Source: Hypholoma sublateritium FD-334 SS-4
Lineage: Eukaryota > Basidiomycota > Agaricomycetes > Agaricales > Strophariaceae
Length of the DNA: 64,000 nt
Assembly: GCA_000827495.1 (NCBI GenBank)
Contig: KN817587.1
Coordinates: 1 to 64,000 of the forward strand
Direction of reading: 5' to 3'
The notes beneath the pieces are model-generated. The model saw only the letters and a list, made by a program, of their open reading frames with translations. It was not told the DNA's origin and did no database searches. Of this stretch, positions 58,610 to 64,000 are shown piece after piece; position 1 is the first letter of the stretch, and each line of letters starts with the position of its first letter. The position numbers and the translations under genes were made by a program.

Positions 58610-59031
58610 ACATTTAAATGTTCATAGCGGACTGGTTAGATAGGCTTGTTAAGCGCGAGATACAAATGATAGCACAGGAATATATATTGCCATGGTAATT
58701 ATATGGTGTGACAGGCGAGAAACTGCGACGGTCACTAGCTAGAAAGCATTTCTATCATATTCACAGTACCTACGTATAATTAGTCGCTCCCTACCATATG
58801 GCTTGGCCACAATGGGGACGCCTTGCGGGGGGTTTTTTTTTAAAAAAAACTGCGACGGTGAAGTTCAGTGAGCTACAAGCATAGACAATCCAAAAAAAGT
58901 TTCAGGTCCTTCTTGGGTAATTTCAGAGTATTACTCTCAAAAGATGCATATTCCGCTTCCGCATGAGCTTGCCGCGCAGCGTTTATGAAAGAATATGAGA
59001 ACTCGCTGGAAGAAACATGAGTAACCCTCAA
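58610..59031. other. Intergenic between convergent GH55 and CDC45
   Basis: About 420 bp. Contains a G6-T9-A8 homopolymer block at about 58836-58858, and the word AAACTGCGACGGT twice (about 58714 and 58847). No gene seen. Confidence 0.4.
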
Positions 59032-61283
59032 TCAACGACATCTGTAGAGCACGTACTTTCTACGAATTTGGTTAAAATCAAGTGCTCCCATTAGACCAAT
59101 GATGGTATACATCCCTGCCGCTTCGTCCAAGCACGCGATGACAAATGGCAAGCCTTTCTTTTTAGAATTGCCCACAGCAGTTCCAGGCAGTCGATCACGT
59201 AGCGCGTCGACTAACCAGGAAGCTAGCCGTCCCAATACTCCCGGATGAGAAAAAAGGGCAAGATCTGGGCCTTGAGCCAATATCACAATTCGATGATTCC
59301 GTGTGGTGCGTATATCCTGCTTGTCAATAATGGATGTACCTTGACGAATGATCGCGCGTTGCAAAGTCATCGATAAATTGAGGGAGTCACGTAGCAAAGT
59401 AATACTTGAAAGGTTAACATGCTAAACATTTCATTGAGTAATAGCGGGGCTCACTCGCTGAGGGCATCATATGCCATCCAAAAGTTCTTGACCCACCATT
59501 CCGGTTCCTGTACTCGGGCGTCTTCCCCTTCTCGAGGTTCTTCATTGCCATTTGGCTTGGCGACTTCGTCCGACTGGTGGCTTACGCCGTTTTTTCCAGC
59601 ACGATTAGAATCCCATAGTTGACCAGCACCGAACCACTCTCCACCATTTCGCATTCCTTCAATCTCGATTTCCATGCGCATCCCGGAAGCGACGTCCAGC
59701 AGCGCTCGTAACCCTTCCACTGCATCAGCAGCCGAAAAGGGCTGCGTATGGAATCCATGACAGCGCATGAAAGATGGATACGAGAGTTCAATGAGACCGT
59801 GTTCCGGCGCGACATCATTCAGTTTCTGTATGAGTGTCCTTTTCAGGTCCATGTCCATATGTGAGTAGGGTTGCTGAGTTTGAGGAATCGAGAATCTGCA
59901 TCCAAGGGTGTGAGCGCCCTGACTGTAGTCATAACGCAGACTGCAGACTTACCCCATCTTTGCAAGTAGGCCGGTGAGCCTTTGGCGGCCCTTTTCTTTC
60001 CATATTCCAAGCTTGCTTGCAACGTAACTGGAATGAAACATGGCATCGTATAGTGTCCAATGCCTGAAAAGCATAAAACGCAGTTCTTCACTTGTTCGGA
60101 CGCTAGTATCATCGGGATTGACCAATATTAGAGAGTGCGCATTATCATTGGCGACCGGCGGGGAATTTAAGCGAGAGACTTCATCGAAGTAAATTGAGTG
60201 ATATAACTCGTATTTGTCTCTAGATATTCGCGAGGTGATATACTGAAATGTCAGGCCAAGAATGGCCAGCCTAGAGTATGTTTGATATTCTGGTCGATAT
60301 GTGATAGTGACAAAATCGTACCAAAGAAAATCGTTATCGACTCGTTCGAGCAGAGTAGCCAAGATATAGATAGTACTTGCGGCGCTTTGTGCATACCATG
60401 ATCCTCCGGTGTAGTATTTGTCGATCTTGGCCTTTAGCAGTTGGTATTCATCGAAGCCTATCTTGTTCTAAGTTTTGGAATCAGACACAAATTCAGGTTG
60501 GATGGTAGGAAAGAGGCGCACGCCTTCGTCCAATTTTCTTCGTTTTCGAGCAGCATCTCGGGTTGTGTTTTTACGCTTATGAGGGGAGGTTCCGTCTTCC
60601 GGTTGTGTGCTGTCTTCGTCCGAATATTCGCTGTTTTGTCCATCGCCTTCTGAGTCCGAGTCCGAGTCTTGAGGCTCTGGTTCATACTGCAGCGTGATAT
60701 AAGTAATACGCCATAAGAACAAGCTGGTCTCACCTCTACAACCTCCCAGGCCCTCTTCTCTTCTTTGTATTTGGATAATGAATCTTCATCGTCCCAAATT
60801 AAAACTCGGTTGCCATTTTTGCCCCCCATGAAGAGATTGGTCAAACTGACGGGGCGAGACGAATCAATTACATGTATCATAACTTTAAGATCTAGTCTCC
60901 CAAGATAACTTTCTCTAGGAATGTCCAAAACGTTTCCCATATTGATCAGGAGTAACGAATGAAGCTAGAAATGTAAAATGAGTTCTAATAAGTTGGTAGA
61001 AAGGGACATCTCGCACATCTGAGAAATTTACAAGATCTTGTACAATGTCCGTGACTTGTTCATTCTGAGAGACGGGTATTATGCGATACCCAACGTCATC
61101 TTGTTTGAAGAGCATTGCTAGCATGCGTGCAGCACATAGTGCGTCAACGTCGGGCGCGACGAGCATTATGACAGACGAAGCAGAAGTCAGCGGAGAGCGC
61201 CGATGAGCAGATAAAATTCCGTTGTACGCGTAAAGATACGAATTGTCATTTCCAGCTAGTTGTGGTGGAAGGAGATTAACCAT
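59032..61283 (-). CDS. CDC45: CDC45, component of the replicative CMG helicase
   Basis: The start at 61283 gives MVNLLPPQLAGNDN, followed by the conserved ILSAHRRSPLTSASSVIMLV and APDVDALCAARMLAMLFKQD, the DHH-like core shared with RecJ phosphoesterases. GKNGNRVLIWDDEDS-type sequence follows. A strongly acidic insert (DSDSDSEGDGQNSEYSDEDS) and a basic patch (KRKNTTRDAARKRRKLDEG) lie near 60500-60690. The C-terminal half contains LYDAMFHSSYVASKLGIW, SYPSFMRCHGFHT and GRLASWLVDALRDRL and ends RRKYVLYRCR. Cdc45 joins MCM2-7 and GINS to form the active helicase at origins. Introns are few and small. The motif order leaves little doubt. Confidence 0.95.
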
Positions 61284-62532
61284 TGGGGTTCAGTCGAGGG
61301 TCGAGATGGAGTCGTTCAGTACTGTTTACAGACACTTGCTCACTGGCGGCTTGGAATCTGGATGTGGCAGTCAGAGGTGTCTCCGGAGTCCGAGTCGACC
61401 ATTCGCGATCGTCACGAGTCACGTGCATATTACCCAGCGTGTAATCGATGTCACAGCGCTAACTTGTTGAAAGCTCGCTGCTCGACTTGTGCTCGACACT
61501 CATCGGTCGAGGCCAAGTCGAGGCTTGATTAATATTCTCTCTTCAAGGGCCATGAAATTCTCAACTCAAAAATCGGTGATAGATGGTTCGCCCAAGGTTC
61601 ACCACTCTAGCATACTGCACAATTCTTCCTAAGATGTGATGGAGTCTGGAGGAGAAGATTCATGTTGCGGCAATTATAAATGTAATATACTGTACCATTT
61701 AAATCAATTCGGCACACACATGACTTTTTGCATTTTCGACAATTCTCAGAAAATCGGAAAAATCGAGAATAAATTAAATCCGGGGTCAAAAAAATGGGCG
61801 CGACGCGTGACTGCCGAATGTAATTTATGGCTAATCGTGGAGTTGCCGCAGCGGCGCGGCGCCTGGGCTCCTTCACACCCTCATAATATAAGTTATAACA
61901 GATGATAGTTGATCTGTATCTCGGGATCGGGCTGTCGTCCCGTCGCCCATCGAAGATCGCAGAAACTTCAAAACATATATCAAGCTACAATTAGCGTGGT
62001 TGAGTAGGGTTGAGTAGACCGGGCGTAGCTCACGTGGATTCCGAGTGCAAAGTTGAGTTCTCTCCAGTATTAATCTCTTAGATCCATGTGGCTTTCGCGT
62101 GGATTGTCAAAATCGCGTATCCAACGCACTACAACAAGCAGATAAAAATGGAATTGGAGGTTTCTGGTCAAGAGTCACAGGTCAGTAAATAGGCCATTCA
62201 ACGTTATGAAATGACGCGGAACTTAAAAATTGTCATTTTAGGATGCAGCACCGCACTTACTTCATGAAGAAACACATTCAAGTTTATGATAGATCGATAA
62301 GACGTGCGGAATTTCTTCTCCGAAAACATGTGTATTTCTCCGCGGATCGACAACACTTGCACTGTCAATCATTAAATGGTCATAAGGCCATAATGATATA
62401 GCGTGGTACATCTTTCCATATAACAAACAGGCTTGCCATAGGTTACATGGAATTTCTCCTAGTTGAACAAAGGAGAAAATATTAGCCACATGTCGATGAT
62501 AGTGTGGACTGCGAACCTAAGTATGTCCAAGT
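61284..62532. other. Long intergenic region, CDC45 upstream and scramblase 3' flank
   Basis: About 1.25 kb without a supported gene. A possible spliced mini-frame on the plus strand (62148-62180 joined to 62242-62289 across a GT..AG intron) would encode 26 residues starting MELEVSGQESQ, too short to call. Several CACGTG/CACGTGA-type sites lie near 61420 and 62030. Otherwise nothing recognised. Confidence 0.4.
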
Positions 62533-64000
62533 TCATTCCCAGCTTGTCAGATGGAACAAACCGCCACTGGAAAAAAGGATATTTACAGTGATCAGAATTC
62601 TTCACGCACGAGGAATTCAAACTGAAACCGCACCCTCCTGTGTGCGAGTGACGGGAAAAGTAATCGAAGTCAATGTTGACTGTGCTGCGCGTGAGTGATA
62701 ATTGCAATATGGTACAATGACGTGCCGTACCAGCGAGGGCGAGAAGGAGCTAAAATAAGTATCAGCACATCATTCTAGCCTGCGCACTCCGCAATGGCGA
62801 TGTTGCTTACTGATCTCGCATCGATGTTGAGTTCTGTGGAAGTATTCTGAGAGATATTTGGCGGTAAGGTGCTGGAGATGTCTGGCAATGAACTTTGAAC
62901 TCCAGGAGTCTTGAAGTGGATGGAGTATCTTCCTAGTGTGACATTATATAATGCAGCTTTCTTAGAAGGCATCATATTTACCTGTATCTGTGAAAATCTG
63001 CGACAAGATTAGTTGGATCACAGCAGCATTATGCATATCACGACTTGCCTCGCGACCTATGCCCCGGAAAGCACGCTCGACTCTGGCTATTTCTACTCCT
63101 CGTTCATTGAGAGCGCAGAAATCCCAGGCAAGAAATCCCGAGTCAACCTTGGCTATTTGATAGTATTGACGATGTTGTTGTTCATTCTGCTGTTCAACAT
63201 CGCTGACATCTAATTTTGTTGGAAGATGTTCGCTGGCATAGGAAGTAAGATCAAACATATTGGATCGATCGGAAGAAAAGCTTCTTACCGCAAAAACAAG
63301 TCATATCGGCGTCGCCAAAGATGCCAGATTTGCTGAACCTCACCGAAAGTCTCATGAACAGGATCGGCTTCATGCGGTGAATCGGAATGGTCTTTAAGAC
63401 GCTGAACAAACATCCTCGAGTTTATCCAGGAAAAAGGACGTCGTACCTGTTTTGAGAAGTTAGGTTATATGTAAATTCGGTGAATAATGCGGATAATAGA
63501 CGTCCCCACAGCACTGGTACTCCTTCTTTGTCCATTATAACAGCTCGAAAAGGACGGTGGGTTGAAAATGCTTGCCGGGACAATGTTCCCCAAAATCCCC
63601 TGGGTTCCTCTGCAACATATCCAAGAGGTTCGCCGTCTGCGCCGTCTAAATAATCCATGAACACAAGCTCTTTGAATTCTTGATAGGACGACAACTTACT
63701 TATAGTATACTTGTTCGATTGTTCAAAACCGATAAAGACATTCAGCATTTCAAGCTGCCTAGGATGTGAGGAGTTCAAAGACACCTAATATTTATCTCAT
63801 AACCGGAGCTCACCTCTCGATGATCAGGGTATCCCTATACATCAATAATTTGCTTAGCCCAGAATCATCCGGACGATAAAGAGGCTCTGCAGTGAATGTG
63901 GAGCGTTGAAGCGCTGGTGGTGTATCATCACTAACATCGTTTTCAGTCAAATTGGGAGATTTTACTTGAGCTATGTCTATGGCTTAGCAAAATTATCACA
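62533..64000 (-). CDS. Phospholipid scramblase family protein, 5' end beyond window
   Basis: Reading leftwards: LMYRDTLIIER (63800-63960 exon), then LEMLNVFIGFEQSNKYTI, DGEPLGYVAEEPRGFWG and STHRPFRAVIMDKEG, then VQQIWHLWRRRYDLFL and QIAKVDSGFLAWDF. These match the scramblase beta-barrel with its FST-RPF and WHLWRRRY motifs. An intron with a GC donor (GCAAGT, about 63002-63051) joins RAFRGIGRE to IFTDTG. Later joins give GRYSIHFKTPG, LLLALAVNIDFDYFSRHSHTGG and a short tail ending HLTSWE at 62533-62535. Fungal members (Aim25-like) are mitochondrial; a role in lipid scrambling is inferred from family only. The start codon lies right of the window. The last two introns were inferred from frame and splice signals. 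Confidence 0.82.

Noticed and set aside
62010..62070. tRNA-like start GGGCGTAGCTCACGTGG
   Set aside because: No anticodon arm or T-arm GTTCRA in the correct spacing, and the 3' half does not pair with the 5' half.
62262..62489. 75-codon minus-strand frame left of the scramblase
   Set aside because: Not needed for the scramblase C-terminus, which ends in frame at 62533, and shows no recognisable motif.

Overview
The window is nuclear DNA of a filamentous fungus, most likely an agaricomycete basidiomycete. Genes are close together, with many introns of about 50-70 nt and GT..AG (occasionally GC..AG) borders. Proteins are typically fungal (SOG2, NOT4, EAF1, paired cupredoxin domains, GH5 and GH55 beta-1,3-glucanases). 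A Ty3-type Gag with a CCHC knuckle lies at the left edge. Most exon joins below were made by eye from reading frame, splice sites and family motifs, so outer ends are firmer than internal borders.

Layout. 1-5113: an accessory, repeat-rich end. It holds an 880-codon open Gag frame on the minus strand running off the left edge, its leader and probable 5' LTR, and diverged inverted repeats. 5114-7417 (+): a secreted two-domain cupredoxin protein and PDCD5. 7531-20231 (-): PAN2, a flavin monooxygenase, SOG2 and a JmjC protein. 20559-27282 (+): MOT1/BTAF1. 27411-31581 (-): a Ser/Thr-rich membrane protein and a Vac1/Pep7-type FYVE protein. 31652-32920 (+): twinfilin. 32921-34640: two small transposon-like elements. 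34028-35657 (+): a LOG-family phosphoribohydrolase gene broken by one of them. 35787-37446 (-): tryptophanyl-tRNA synthetase. 37713-42419 (+): NOT4. 42578-45092 (-): D-lactate dehydrogenase. 45392-49929 (+): EAF1/Vid21. 50608-53423 (+): membrane-anchored GH5 exo-beta-1,3-glucanase. 53812-54168 (-): a previously unlisted 78-residue gene. 54880-58609 (+): GH55 glucanase. 59032-61283 (-): CDC45. 62533 to the right edge (-): phospholipid scramblase, 5' end missing.

Most genes are conserved housekeeping functions with no operon-like logic. Two themes recur: mRNA turnover (PAN2 and NOT4 act on poly(A) tails) and TBP/chromatin control (MOT1, EAF1, JmjC). Two cell-wall beta-1,3-glucanases flank the small gene. 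Several neighbours are divergent and share short promoters; the FYVE protein and twinfilin start codons are only 70 bp apart.

The most informative observation is in the LOG gene. An exact 11-bp direct repeat (34038-34048 and 34637-34647) flanks a 588-bp insertion with hairpins near both ends. Taking the repeat as a target-site duplication, the start codon at 34028 is in frame with the LOG body, and the insertion puts a stop directly after codon 7. This looks like a recent, readable knock-out of a cytokinin-activating-type enzyme. I saw no CRISPR array, rRNA or convincing tRNA, and no defence or biosynthetic cluster.
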